The notes: generated by a model from the letters alone, not told the origin. A stretch of 64,000 bases of DNA from Chitinophaga hostae (GCF_018224885.1 NZ_JAGTXB010000004.1:186001-250000), one strand, 5' to 3'; counted from the first letter of the stretch, positions 50,967 through 61,623 are shown. Made by a program: numbers and translations.

Positions 50967-51491
50967 GTCGGTTGTTTTTATCATGTAGGATATGTGTGAA
51001 CAGTTTACAGGTATCCAATGGACGACGAAAAGACCTGCCAGGGGCACTTGCATGTTGCTTTGGTGGTATAACGAGCTACTGTTTCTCAGGGTCATTGTTT
51101 TTTGATCATGTTGTTCGAGGGAATATCTGTAATGAAGATAATAAAAAAATGTAGAAGTATGAATTTCTAGATGTCTTTTTGATTGATTATCTGTGGATTT
51201 GCCTGACCCTGTCAGGTGGTAATTTGCCTGGCCATACACCATAAATATTTGCAGGTATCACCCCGTTGAATAAACAATTCCCGGTAGTAAAATTCCCGGC
51301 ACAAAAATCACCTTGTTTTTCTTATTCATATTATTGTCTATATGACATTTAACATGATCATAAATTAATACGGTTAAGTATTTTAGGATAATATATGTTT
51401 ATAATCGGTTAATAATTCTGCATACCTGTTTGCTGCTTACACCTACTTTTATTGTGCTAACTATTCTATCAGAGCTTTCACTGTCAACCAA
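50967..51491. other. Divergent intergenic region between pilus operon and SusC
   Basis: No convincing gene lies here. It must contain promoters for both directions, but no element matching TTTG-N19-21-TAnnTTTG well was found; TATGTTTA near 51392 is a partial match for the SusC side. ATTTGCCTG is repeated at 51198-51206 and 51222-51230, and CCTGAC-CCT-GTCAGG (51202-51216) is a small palindrome overlapping the first copy; both could be regulator sites. Confidence 0.4.
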
Positions 51492-54400
51492 ATGTTCATT
51501 CAAATGGCACCATCATCAAAATCAGCAGTATCAGGATGCTTCGCGCCGCTATGCGTGGTATGTTTTCTTGTACTCTTGTCCTTTTCTGCGTCAGCGCAGA
51601 AGAGAGCGATTACGGGTACTGTCGCCGATTCATCCGGCGCGCCTGTTATCGGCGCCACCGTCCGGGAAAAAGGCGGTAAGGCTGTCACCACCTGTGGTTC
51701 CGACGGAACCTTTAAACTAACCGTAGATGAAAAAAATTCGCTGCTTATTTCCAGTATCGGGTTCCTTAATAAGGAAGTGCCGGTGGGCAGCAACACGACC
51801 TTTGCCATTACTTTAACCAGCAATACCTCCGCGCTGACGGCGGTAGTGGTAACGGCCCTGGGGGTGAAGCGGGAAAAACGCAACCTTACCTTCAGCTCCC
51901 AGCAGCTGAACGGAGAGGAGCTGTTAAAAACCAAGGAACCCAACCTGGTGAATACGCTGGCGGGCAAGGTGCCGGGTATACAGATCACCAGTTCTTCGGG
52001 TAATGCAGGCGCCTCTTCCCGTATTGTTATCAGGGGGAATTCTTCTCCTACCGGGGAAAACCAGGCTTTATTTGTTATTGACGGGGTACCGGTAGATAAC
52101 ACGGAAACCGGCAATATAGGTGGCGGAGCAGCCGGTTCCGGCGTAAACCGTATCGCAGATATTGATCCTGCTATTATTGAAAATGTGAACATCCTCAAAG
52201 GCGCTGCCGCTACAGCATTGTACGGTTCTTCAGGCGCCCGGGGCGTAGTGCTTATTACCACCAAAAATGGTGGAGCGGATAAAAAACCGGTGTTCAGTTT
52301 TTCATCTGACGCCTCTTTCGAACATCCGCTGTTGCCGGAACGGCAAACTGCTTATGGGCAGGGTACCACCGGTATCTTTTATAACGGTGAGGATGCCGAC
52401 AAAAAAACAAATCTTTCCTGGGGCCCCCGCATGGATACCCTTAAGGTAAATGGCCTGCCCGCGCCTACCTACGACCCTTACGATTTTTTCCGTACCGGTA
52501 TTACTACCAACAATACCATTGCTGCTTCCGGCAGTAACAATAATTCCAACTACTTTCTCAGCTATTCCTATTTCAACCAGAAAGGCGTCATGCCGGGAAA
52601 TGATTTTAAGCGGCATTCCTTTTTTGCAAAGTACAATTCCAGGATAGGCAAGTATGTAAGCACTACTTTCCAGATGGGATACAGCAACTCTGATCAGGAC
52701 CGGCTACCCGAAGGCGCCAGTAACGGGCCTTTATATGTGTTGCTGGTGCAACCGGTATCTTGGAATCCCTACCCGGTACTCCGCCCGGATGGCAGCCAGC
52801 GCGGTTACCGCAATTCAAGGAATATGCCCCTGTGGACGCTCGATAACATCAACAACGACTCCAAAGTCAACAGGTTTCTCCCGGTATTTACCGCCAACAT
52901 CACGCCTGCCAGCTGGCTTACCATCACAGAAAGACTCGGTGCGGATATTTACACCGAGGCCGATAAGTACATAGAACATCCAAGCCCGCAGATCGGGCTC
53001 ACAGGACAGATCAGGAACCAGAACATCAACTTCCGGCAATTCAACAATGACCTGATCATCAACGCCACAAAAACATTTGGCAAATTTAATGTGAACCTGT
53101 TGCTGGGTAACAATATCTATACTACTTACAACCAGTACATGAATATCAATGGTACCGGGTTAAATATTACTGACTTTGACAATTTATCGTCCGGTACCAC
53201 TATCACAGGCACGGAGAATCATACCCAGCTTAGAAAAGTGGGCTTCTACTCCCAGGCTAATATTGAATACAACCGCTTCCTTAACCTGTCGTTAACCGGC
53301 AGGTACGACGGCAGTTCGGTACTCAATCCCGATAAGAACTTTTACCCTTACGGCTCGGCTGCAGCCAGCTTTATTTTCTCCGAATTCCTGGGGCCCAAAG
53401 CTTCCGATGTTATTAACTTCGGAAAAGTGCGATTGAGTTATGCCACAGTAGGTAACGATGGCGTAGGGGCGTACGCGTTATCTACCCCGTATGTGCAGGC
53501 AGGTAGAAACACTAATGCCGGTTATTTCCTGTTCCCCTTCCAGGGGCAACAGGGATTTTTACTGACATCTGCGCTGGGTAACCCCTCACTCATCAACGAA
53601 CGGCTTAATGAATATGAAGCAGGACTGGAGATGCGTTTCCTGAAAGACAGGATCACCTTTGAAGGATCTTATTTTAGCCGCCGCTCCAAAAACGGGCTTA
53701 TTCCGGGTTCACAAATCTCCAATGCCACCGGCTTCAGCTCTACCACCATTAATTCCGCAGAAATATCCAACAAAGGAATAGAGCTGTTGTTGGGCGCTAC
53801 TCCTGTGAAGTCAAAAGATTTCAGCTGGAATATTACCCTGAATTTTTCGAAGATCAAAAATAAGGTGCTTACACTGGGACCAGGCATCGATCAGCTGGGA
53901 CGGCTCATAAAAGGACAACCTTATAATATCTTCTATGGCAGCCGTTATACGCGTGCCGCCAACGGCGAGTTGCTGATCGATGCCGGTGGATTACCGGTAG
54001 TGGATCCGCAACAGGGCATTGTAGGCGATATTAACCCTGACTGGCTCGCCGGCATGGATAACAGTTTTCGTTATAAACAATTCAGCCTTTCCTTTTTCTT
54101 CGACATGAAAAAAGGCGGTGATGTACAAAATGATGTAGATGCGGGCGGTTTTTATTACGGTACTGCGAAGGTAACGGCGACCCGTGGTAAAATGGTGGTG
54201 AAAGGAATCAGCGAGGTAGACGGGAAGCCCAACAACGTGGAAGTAGATGCGCAAACCTACTACCAAACCAGGCAATATGAATCTACCATCCAGGATGGTA
54301 CTTATATCAAGTTGCGGAATGTAAGTCTCTCTTATTTCCTGCCGGCTTCCTTCCTGGCTAAAACACCATTTAAATCCGCTTCACTGGCGGTAGCCGGCAG

Positions 54401-54545
54401 AAACCTCTGGATCTACAGCCCGCATTTTACCGGCGCTGACCCGGAAGTAAGCTCCTATGGCACCGGCAACAGCTCACAGGGCATCTATTCGTTTTCTACG
54501 CCTACGGCGCGCTCTGTTAACTTTTCACTGAAATTCAGTTTTTAG
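51492..54545 (+). CDS. SusC/RagA-type TonB-dependent transporter
   Basis: 1017 residues, full length. Signal peptide core about 18-34 (cut near ASAQKR); a second in-frame ATG at 51504 is equally plausible. A carboxypeptidase-D regulatory-like domain (AITGTVADSSGAPVIGATV) occupies about 36-115, then the TonB-box/plug region from about 120 (VVVTALGVKREKRNL) with SGNAGASSRIVIRGNSS and ALYGSSGARGVVLITTKNG as typical plug motifs, and a 22-strand barrel ending NFSLKFSF. No N-terminal STN domain, so there is no sign of anti-sigma signalling. The SusD partner begins 28 bases downstream. It probably imports a glycan fragment or peptide; no degradative enzyme sits in this transcription unit. Confidence 0.95.
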   Translation: MFIQMAPSSKSAVSGCFAPLCVVCFLVLLSFSASAQKRAITGTVADSSGAPVIGATVREKGGKAVTTCGSDGTFKLTVDEKNSLLISSIGFLNKEVPVGSNTTFAITLTSNTSALTAVVVTALGVKREKRNLTFSSQQLNGEELLKTKEPNLVNTLAGKVPGIQITSSSGNAGASSRIVIRGNSSPTGENQALFVIDGVPVDNTETGNIGGGAAGSGVNRIADIDPAIIENVNILKGAAATALYGSSGARGVVLITTKNGGADKKPVFSFSSDASFEHPLLPERQTAYGQGTTGIFYNGEDADKKTNLSWGPRMDTLKVNGLPAPTYDPYDFFRTGITTNNTIAASGSNNNSNYFLSYSYFNQKGVMPGNDFKRHSFFAKYNSRIGKYVSTTFQMGYSNSDQDRLPEGASNGPLYVLLVQPVSWNPYPVLRPDGSQRGYRNSRNMPLWTLDNINNDSKVNRFLPVFTANITPASWLTITERLGADIYTEADKYIEHPSPQIGLTGQIRNQNINFRQFNNDLIINATKTFGKFNVNLLLGNNIYTTYNQYMNINGTGLNITDFDNLSSGTTITGTENHTQLRKVGFYSQANIEYNRFLNLSLTGRYDGSSVLNPDKNFYPYGSAAASFIFSEFLGPKASDVINFGKVRLSYATVGNDGVGAYALSTPYVQAGRNTNAGYFLFPFQGQQGFLLTSALGNPSLINERLNEYEAGLEMRFLKDRITFEGSYFSRRSKNGLIPGSQISNATGFSSTTINSAEISNKGIELLLGATPVKSKDFSWNITLNFSKIKNKVLTLGPGIDQLGRLIKGQPYNIFYGSRYTRAANGELLIDAGGLPVVDPQQGIVGDINPDWLAGMDNSFRYKQFSLSFFFDMKKGGDVQNDVDAGGFYYGTAKVTATRGKMVVKGISEVDGKPNNVEVDAQTYYQTRQYESTIQDGTYIKLRNVSLSYFLPASFLAKTPFKSASLAVAGRNLWIYSPHFTGADPEVSSYGTGNSSQGIYSFSTPTARSVNFSLKFSF

Positions 54546-54573
54546 TATGCCAGCACCACTAAAATTTATCAAC

Positions 54574-55956
54574 ATGAGAAAGTCCTTTTATATACTGCTG
54601 CTCTCAGGTATTTGTTTACAGGGTTGTAAAAAATTCCTCGATGTAAACAAAGATCCCAACAATCCCACAGATGTACAGGAATCACTGATCCTGGCGCCGG
54701 CAGAACTGAATATTTCCGATAACATCCAGGGCGGTAATGCGGGGATCATTATACAGAACTATGTGCAGAACATAGCTGCCAACCAGCTGAATCCTTATGT
54801 AGGCAGTTACCAGTTGTTTAATGTTGATATGGATGGCGACTGGTCCAGCTTTTACGTGAGCTCGCTCAACAACCTGATTTCCCTGAACAAAAAAGCGGAA
54901 GCCAATAACAACTGGAATTATGCGGCCATTGCCAAAATACTAACGGCTTACACCCTTGGCACGGCTACTGATTTCTGGGGCGATATTCCCTATTCCAAAG
55001 GGTTTAGCAGCGGCGTTTTTATTGTGCCTTACGACAAACAAGAGGATATCTATAAAAGTATCCAGTCACTGCTCAGCGACGCTATCGCCAACATCGATAA
55101 AAATAGCAGTCCGAAGAGCCCCGGCGGTGATGACTATTTCTACAACGGCAATATGAGCGCATGGCGAAAACTCGCCTGGTCGCTGAAAGCCAGGTATTAT
55201 ATACATCTTACAAAAGCGCCCGGGTATGCTGCTAAAACGCAGGCGGAAAATGCGATGACCGCTTTAAAGAACGGCATGACATCCAACAACGACGATTTTA
55301 AATTCACTTATTCGGGTGCTGCGGGATCGGAAAACATCTGGTACCTTACCTTTACACCGGTAACCACCTATGTAATGAATGCCACGCTGATAGATTCATT
55401 GCGTAACCGGAAAGATCCCCGGCTGCCGAAGATCATTGCTCCGGCTTCGGCAACAGGATTATATACCGGCAGAAAGATCGGTACGCCCACCGGAGACCTG
55501 GCGAAGTACTCATATCCTGCGGCATTTTATGGCGCAAAATCATCTTCCAACTATATATTCAGTTATACTGAAGCACTGTTCATACAGGCAGAGGCCCTGT
55601 TGATCACCGGCGGTTATACTGTAGCGCAGCCGGTATATGTAAATGCGATCAATTCCCATTTGTTCAAACTCGGTATTGATACCACTTCCGCTGCCGCTAC
55701 TGCATATGTAAACAGCCGTAAACTAACCGGCAGCAATGCCTTGCAGCTGATCATGGAAGAAAAAGCAATAGCGAATATCTTCAACTTTGAAACGTATAAC
55801 GACTGGAGAAGAACGGGTTTTCCAAAATTGCAGAAAGTAGACGGCGCATTGATAGACATCCCCCGAAGGCTATTATATCCGCAAAGCGAGAGGTTAACGA
55901 ATGAACAACCCCAACAGACAGCCATTCAGCATACGAAGGTTTGGTGGGATAACTAG
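54574..55956 (+). CDS. SusD-like lipoprotein (SusD_2-type)
   Basis: 460 residues from the ATG at 54574, giving a clean lipoprotein signal with lipobox LQGC (Cys about 18); an ATG nine codons earlier, just after the SusC stop, would lengthen the n-region needlessly. The sequence FLDVNKDPNNPTDV right after the lipid anchor, the AKILTAYTLGTATDFWGDIPYS helix and YNDWRRTGFP near the end place it in the SusD-like group that pairs with SusC carriers of peptides or small glycans, rather than in the classical starch type. It acts at the cell surface as lid of the adjacent transporter. A long hairpin follows and separates it from the convergent GH74-like gene. Confidence 0.93.
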   Translation: MRKSFYILLLSGICLQGCKKFLDVNKDPNNPTDVQESLILAPAELNISDNIQGGNAGIIIQNYVQNIAANQLNPYVGSYQLFNVDMDGDWSSFYVSSLNNLISLNKKAEANNNWNYAAIAKILTAYTLGTATDFWGDIPYSKGFSSGVFIVPYDKQEDIYKSIQSLLSDAIANIDKNSSPKSPGGDDYFYNGNMSAWRKLAWSLKARYYIHLTKAPGYAAKTQAENAMTALKNGMTSNNDDFKFTYSGAAGSENIWYLTFTPVTTYVMNATLIDSLRNRKDPRLPKIIAPASATGLYTGRKIGTPTGDLAKYSYPAAFYGAKSSSNYIFSYTEALFIQAEALLITGGYTVAQPVYVNAINSHLFKLGIDTTSAAATAYVNSRKLTGSNALQLIMEEKAIANIFNFETYNDWRRTGFPKLQKVDGALIDIPRRLLYPQSERLTNEQPQQTAIQHTKVWWDN

Positions 55957-55977
55957 AACGGAAGTAATTATTTATAG

Positions 55978-56051
55978 AGTGTCCCTTTCAAAATGAAATA
56001 TCCCCTAACCTTAGACAAGGTTGGGGGATATTTTATTTTGAAAGGGACACT
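55978..56051. terminator. 35-base-pair hairpin between convergent genes
   Basis: Arms 55978-56012 and 56017-56051 pair throughout, with two G-U wobbles in RNA, around the loop AGAC. It lies between a plus-strand SusD-like gene and a minus-strand glycosidase gene and can act as terminator for either. Confidence 0.8.
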
Positions 56052-56066
56052 TTAATTAAAAGCGCA

Positions 56067-59000
56067 TTATTGTTTCACTACTTTCATCGTTTTATGCTGA
56101 GTGCCTTGACTGATACTGATATAGTAAATACCAGGTTTCAGATTTTGGCCAACCTGGTAGTACGTGCCGGCATTTATTTTTGTAGAATAAATGACGTTGC
56201 CGGCATTATTAACAATGACAAGCAGTGCCGGTGCTTTTGAGGAAGAAGCCATTTTCAGATTAAACACGCCATTTGAAGGATTGGGATATACCTGTGCTGT
56301 AAAATCCAGGTCCTTGCGGCCGATTACTTTGTTGTCGGCTACTGCCATCGTGTTTTGATTTTCACTCAAACTTTGCAGGGTGTCGCCGGGTGGTAATGTG
56401 CGCACTTCGATGGCCGCTATTGAACCACTATAAGGATCATACAATCCTGTTTTAGGATAGAAGAATACCTGTATCAAACCTGCGCTGTTGGCTCTTGCCC
56501 TGATAGTTTTTATAACAGCGGTGTTCAACCTGTTGCCCGCCGCCTGGTACACATTGAAGTCCATAAGACTGTCGAGGCCATTGGTAGCTTTTATGCTGAA
56601 GATCCTTTTGTTTTTCTCTGCGTCCTGTGGTTCCACAAAATGCAGACGGATGGCATAAACAGTGTTAGGCGTAAGTCCGCGCAGGTAATAGCGCATCTGG
56701 GTAACGTTGTCTTTGAATACGCGTATATACTCGTATACCTGCGGAGGAGCGGGATCGGTTACATACGACAGGTCTACCGGCGCATTCACTTTTTGCACCC
56801 AGGTATAACCTGCATGCCATAACTTATCTGTGCCGGTGGGTCCTTCGGGAACATATTGCGCAAAGGTGGTATTGGCATACGGGCCTGGAGGCGTTTGTGT
56901 GGTACCTGCATTGATACCGTAAACAGCCGATTTGTTGGTCTTTAGCACTTCTATACAATAGTCATCCAGCCATACCGTCCCGGATCCTGTCTTGGCCATC
57001 CAATAGGTGAGTCCTGTTGCGCTGTCCGGTACGTTAATGGTGTCTCTTACCTGGGCCCAGTTGTCGCGGTATGCGGTCACATTGTATACTTCTTTTGAAT
57101 AAGACGCATTGCCCGTTGCGGCGCCCTGGCTATCGATGAAACCAACACCGTATCCTGCCCACCAGGGATAACCCATCGCATCTTTTTCCAGTTTAATCCA
57201 TTTTGTAAATACGATGACGCTACCGCCTCTCACGGGTATGGAACCTTGTATGTTTAAAGCGGTTTTTGCATTTGTGAAACCCATGGTAACCGCCTTGTCA
57301 CCCGAATGGCCTTTACCGCTAACGGCATATACGACGCCCGGTGTAAGAATAGTATCTTTAAAAGACAGCCAGTTAACGAGACCGCTTTCAAAGCCATAGT
57401 TGGGTATACCTCCACACGAATCAAACGGTACTACCGTTACCGGCAATGCAGCTGAAACACCGGAGCTGTCCTGCGTATTGGCGGTAATAGTGAGCGTACC
57501 TTGTTTGATCGCAGTAATTAAGCCTGCACTGTCGATGGTAGCGAACGCAGTATTGGAACTGCTCCAGGTTACTTTTTTAATGGACGTATTAGCAGGAATA
57601 AAAGAAACGTTTATCCGTATGGTATCTCTCTCCCCGATGATAACAGGAGATGGCTGGAATGTTAAACCAGTGGCCAATACATTGGCTACATGGATATTGG
57701 TTTGGGCAGCAATGGCTGGGTTGTCTGCAGATGTAGCTTTGATAATAACATTGCCTTGCCTGATGCCGCTAATAAGACCGGTGGAGCTGACGGTAGCCAG
57801 GGTAGTATCCGAAGAGGTCCATATCACGCCTTTATTGCTGGCCTTCGCCGGGCTGATGATCGCATTCAGTTGCAGGGACGATCCTACAAATACATTGGCG
57901 GAGGTGCTATCTAATGTTAATGTGGTAACCGGTATATAGAAGACATGGTACGTTTTGGCAGCCGTGAAACTACTTTCTACGGATTGAGCCGTGATGGTAA
58001 CCGTGCCTGCTCTTTTTCCTGTTACGATACCATTCAGGTCTACCGTAGCAATGGAGTCGTTGGAAGATTTGTATACCAGGTTCCGGTTAGTGGCATTGGC
58101 AGGTGTAACCGTGAGTTTCAGCGTGTCTTTATAGCTCACATACAAATTGCTGCTGTCTGAATAAATATTAATTCCCTGCAGCGGGATAATATTTGCTTCG
58201 AGCGCGGCTATAGAAGCGGTGTATGGACCGTTGACAACGCCGTTAGGATAAAAGAACACGGCTATCAGACCCTGGTTATCTGATTTGGTTTCCAGGGTAC
58301 GTGTAATCACGGTATTCAGCTTATTACCTGCCGCCTGGTAAGGGTTAAAGTTGATGAGGCTGTCGCCACCGGTTTTTACGCTGAATGTCCTGTTGGCTTT
58401 ATCCACATCGCTGGGCTCTATAAAATGCAGGCGGATAGAATAATTAGCATTGGGAATCAGGTTGCGGAAATAATAACGCATCGGTGTTTGGTTATACCTG
58501 GAGATGCGCATGTATTCATATACCTGGCGGGGAGCAGGTGATGTTACCTGGCTCAGGTCTGCTGTTGCGGTGATTTTAACATTGCCGGTATATCCTGCAT
58601 GCCATAGCTTATCTGTACCCGCAATGCCTTCCGGTATATATTGACCCACACTGGCATTCTGATAGGGTGTTGCCGGGTTGCCGGTAGTTCCCGCATTGAT
58701 GGCTACCACCGTTGTATTTACCACCAGTTGCACGACTTTAGTGAAACCGCCATCTGCCGCAGTAATAGTAAGGGTAGTAATACCCATCTTATAGCCGGTT
58801 ACTACGCCGCTGGCATCTACTTTGGCAATCGTGGTATCCGCTATTGACCAATTCAGGGTTTTATTGGTAGTGTTGGCAGGTATAACGGCAACGGCTATCT
58901 GCTTAGGCGTATTCATAGTACCATATACGATACTGTCTACGGTAACACCGCTAGATATCGTGGGCGGAATGACGACCAGCTGCCGCGTATTGGTTTTCCC

Positions 59001-61520
59001 GCCATCGACCGATGTAAGGGTGATCGTAACGGTACCTGCATTGATGGCCTTTACGTTTCCGAAGGGATCTACCTTTGCCACCGCTGTATCGGAAGAACTC
59101 CACGTAACAGATGGATTGGTAGGATAAGTAGGCGTCAGCTTCGCATTCAGTTTGATGGAGTATCCTTTTACAATAGTATCTGATGAAGGATTGATGATTT
59201 CGACCGACTGCACAGGACCTGCTACCGGTGCGCCGAAGTAGATGCCATTTCCATGAGCAGATATGATCATTCTGCCTTTGTTATCGGCAGCAATGCTGGG
59301 CGCCACGCCTGGCAGGCGATCCAGGATGGTAGTCCAGGTGCGGCCGGTATCATCTGAGCGGAAGGCGCCGTAGTAAATACCATTGATGGGAATGGCCTGG
59401 CTGGTGACGTACAAAGTCAGGTGCGCATTGGGTGTAGTGTCGGACATGGCTACTGCCACCCATTTAGGTTTAATACTGTCGCCGCCAACCTTCACGAATG
59501 TTTTACCGGTATCTGTAGTATGATAAAGGGCGCTGTTTTGAGAATAGGATTCATTGTGATAGGCAATCCATACATCGCCTGTTTTTCCCGGCGTTGTTTC
59601 CACGTTGGAAGTAGTGGCGTAAGCGGAGCCATTCGAATTATTACCACCATTGGCAGTAAGGCCGGTGGCTGCTGTTTGCGTGAATGATTTTCCACCATCG
59701 GAGCTAACAAAAAAGCCGCCACGGTCCCATACATAGAAATAATCGCCGTTTACTTTATCTGACGCGAGGTGGTTTTCCCCGGGATACACCATCCACTGCC
59801 CGCCTGCGGGCAGGATCCCTGAAGAAAGGCCGCTGGATTTTGTCCAGTTAGCGCCCAGGTCGGACGACCAGTAAACGTTGCCCAGGTTGTTGCCATCCAT
59901 TTGCGTGAGCCAGACAATATTCCGGCGGTTGGCAGATACGGCCATACGTCCGCGTAAACCCGGCGATTTTGGAAAGAGGGTGTAGTGATCGCCGCCATCG
60001 GTGGAATATCCTGAGCGCGAGTCGCTGATGTTCGTGGTACCTGCGCCATCGGAGCCTGCACGCACGATAAAATCAGGATCGGTATATTGGAAAGCTACGC
60101 CGTTCATATTGAATGCGCCAAAAACGTTGTTGTGCAGCACAGTATTGGAAACCGCGCCCTCGGATAACGGCTCCGTCAGGGACCGGTGATGACCGCCGCC
60201 CACATCCGCCGTAGCGGTGAGCAGAACACTTTTGCCGCTGGGAGGACAAAGCATAGGACCTGTTACCATGATTTCTTCCAATCCTACTACACGGACCTTC
60301 CAGTTATTTTTTTGATCAGAGATATTATCTGTAGAAAGTATATCCAACAGGTCGTTGATCCATACCCTTTCGGGATAAAAAGGGTCCCAGGTAAACGCAT
60401 GCGCATTATGTCCGGGATCATTATAGGATAAACCATCATTTGCTGAATGCGGCGCTTCAGAATTATCACGGGTGCCTATTACTCCCGGTGTATAAGAGCC
60501 CTGGGCGCCGCCATTTTTTGAAATATAATAGGGGTCTTTTTGCCAGGAGCCACGGGTGCTTACAATAATATAATCTGAATTGGCAGGACTTACGGCCACT
60601 TTGGAGAAGAACCTGTCGGACTTAACCAGGTCGGGTTCTAAAGTTACCGGAGAAATGTCTTGCCAGGTATTGTTCCTATACTTGAAGACGCCCTTTGGCA
60701 GGTTTTCGGTGCCGGCAGATATGTACAGGGTCCCATCGGCGTGAATCGTGGCCCGGATAGGATACAGCGGGCTATTGCTCATCAAGGTGAATGAAACACC
60801 GCCATTGTTTGATACGTATACGCCGTTGGCGCGACCAATATAAATCCGCTTGCTGACATCTACCCCATTGATGGCAATGGTACCTGCACTTTTGTCGTAC
60901 AGCAGGAAAGAACAGGAGCCTGGCGTGGTAATGTCGCTTACCTGCGACCAGCTGGCGCCGGCATCTTCCGATTTCCAGGCGCCACTCTGGTCTGTTACTA
61001 CCCATACCCGGTTGCAGTTGGCAGGATCTACCTGTATACGATCCCCGTAAATCTGTGTGTTGTTGGGACTTACCAAAATGGGTACATGTAAATCAGTCCA
61101 GGAGTCGCCCCGGTCGGTACTCTTCATGATAGTACCGGCGCTGGTGCCTTTACCGGGACCCGGACCGGCTACGTGTTCTACGGTAGCATACAGGATATTG
61201 CCGGTGGCATCATTGGGATCTACGGCGATACTGCCGCAACGCTGGCTAAACTCCCAGCCCCAGTAGTTAACAGGCATCTTTTTAAACAACATTAAATCCT
61301 CCCATCTTTGCAGGTTCTTATTCCATCGGTAAGGAGTGCCAACATCCGTGGTGATGAAATAAAGGTCGGGTACCTTCGGGTGTGGTACAAAAGAGGGCAG
61401 CGCACCGGACCCGCCTATCCGGACCTGGTTCCAGGTGTACGTTTGCGCGCGTACGCCCTGCGAGGCGGCCAGGTAAAAAATAGTTAATAGTAGTGTGTAG
61501 CAGATCTTTTTCATGTTCAT
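56067..61520 (-). CDS. GH74-like multidomain glycosidase with Big_2 and malectin-like modules, T9SS-secreted
   Basis: 1817 residues. Signal peptide to about residue 26 (VRAQT). Residues about 27-770 form a tandem seven-bladed propeller pair like GH74 xyloglucanases: LYFITTDVGTPYRWN holds the DVG-YRW motif with the catalytic aspartate, and Asp-box turns (STDRGDSWTD, SEDAGASWS, SDDTGRTWT) recur. Two Big_2 domains (about 780-945), a malectin-like module (about 960-1130), three more Big_2 domains (about 1135-1365), a carbohydrate-binding-type sandwich (about 1370-1505) and a second malectin-like module (about 1520-1690) follow, both malectin copies sharing GTDKLWHAGYT. The C-terminus is a T9SS type A sorting domain (NPSNGVFNLKM...GIYYISI). 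It is encoded downstream of a SusCD pair on the same strand, so extracellular cleavage of a branched beta-glucan-type polymer is inferred; the substrate is not proven. Confidence 0.87.
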   Translation of the reverse strand: MNMKKICYTLLLTIFYLAASQGVRAQTYTWNQVRIGGSGALPSFVPHPKVPDLYFITTDVGTPYRWNKNLQRWEDLMLFKKMPVNYWGWEFSQRCGSIAVDPNDATGNILYATVEHVAGPGPGKGTSAGTIMKSTDRGDSWTDLHVPILVSPNNTQIYGDRIQVDPANCNRVWVVTDQSGAWKSEDAGASWSQVSDITTPGSCSFLLYDKSAGTIAINGVDVSKRIYIGRANGVYVSNNGGVSFTLMSNSPLYPIRATIHADGTLYISAGTENLPKGVFKYRNNTWQDISPVTLEPDLVKSDRFFSKVAVSPANSDYIIVSTRGSWQKDPYYISKNGGAQGSYTPGVIGTRDNSEAPHSANDGLSYNDPGHNAHAFTWDPFYPERVWINDLLDILSTDNISDQKNNWKVRVVGLEEIMVTGPMLCPPSGKSVLLTATADVGGGHHRSLTEPLSEGAVSNTVLHNNVFGAFNMNGVAFQYTDPDFIVRAGSDGAGTTNISDSRSGYSTDGGDHYTLFPKSPGLRGRMAVSANRRNIVWLTQMDGNNLGNVYWSSDLGANWTKSSGLSSGILPAGGQWMVYPGENHLASDKVNGDYFYVWDRGGFFVSSDGGKSFTQTAATGLTANGGNNSNGSAYATTSNVETTPGKTGDVWIAYHNESYSQNSALYHTTDTGKTFVKVGGDSIKPKWVAVAMSDTTPNAHLTLYVTSQAIPINGIYYGAFRSDDTGRTWTTILDRLPGVAPSIAADNKGRMIISAHGNGIYFGAPVAGPVQSVEIINPSSDTIVKGYSIKLNAKLTPTYPTNPSVTWSSSDTAVAKVDPFGNVKAINAGTVTITLTSVDGGKTNTRQLVVIPPTISSGVTVDSIVYGTMNTPKQIAVAVIPANTTNKTLNWSIADTTIAKVDASGVVTGYKMGITTLTITAADGGFTKVVQLVVNTTVVAINAGTTGNPATPYQNASVGQYIPEGIAGTDKLWHAGYTGNVKITATADLSQVTSPAPRQVYEYMRISRYNQTPMRYYFRNLIPNANYSIRLHFIEPSDVDKANRTFSVKTGGDSLINFNPYQAAGNKLNTVITRTLETKSDNQGLIAVFFYPNGVVNGPYTASIAALEANIIPLQGINIYSDSSNLYVSYKDTLKLTVTPANATNRNLVYKSSNDSIATVDLNGIVTGKRAGTVTITAQSVESSFTAAKTYHVFYIPVTTLTLDSTSANVFVGSSLQLNAIISPAKASNKGVIWTSSDTTLATVSSTGLISGIRQGNVIIKATSADNPAIAAQTNIHVANVLATGLTFQPSPVIIGERDTIRINVSFIPANTSIKKVTWSSSNTAFATIDSAGLITAIKQGTLTITANTQDSSGVSAALPVTVVPFDSCGGIPNYGFESGLVNWLSFKDTILTPGVVYAVSGKGHSGDKAVTMGFTNAKTALNIQGSIPVRGGSVIVFTKWIKLEKDAMGYPWWAGYGVGFIDSQGAATGNASYSKEVYNVTAYRDNWAQVRDTINVPDSATGLTYWMAKTGSGTVWLDDYCIEVLKTNKSAVYGINAGTTQTPPGPYANTTFAQYVPEGPTGTDKLWHAGYTWVQKVNAPVDLSYVTDPAPPQVYEYIRVFKDNVTQMRYYLRGLTPNTVYAIRLHFVEPQDAEKNKRIFSIKATNGLDSLMDFNVYQAAGNRLNTAVIKTIRARANSAGLIQVFFYPKTGLYDPYSGSIAAIEVRTLPPGDTLQSLSENQNTMAVADNKVIGRKDLDFTAQVYPNPSNGVFNLKMASSSKAPALLVIVNNAGNVIYSTKINAGTYYQVGQNLKPGIYYISISQGTQHKTMKVVKQ

Positions 61521-61623
61521 AGTGGAATTTACGAGCGGGTGTTAAAATTGAAAGTTCAAAGAATAGTAATTGGCTATCGGATCTGACGAACTTTTCTGTT
61601 GGTGACCATCCCTTCTTTTGTGA

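Noticed and set aside
50967..51242. N-terminal extension of the first DUF4402 frame
   Set aside because: A normal signal peptide starts at 50966; the upstream part is polar, unlike any leader, and would place the signal peptide in the chain interior.
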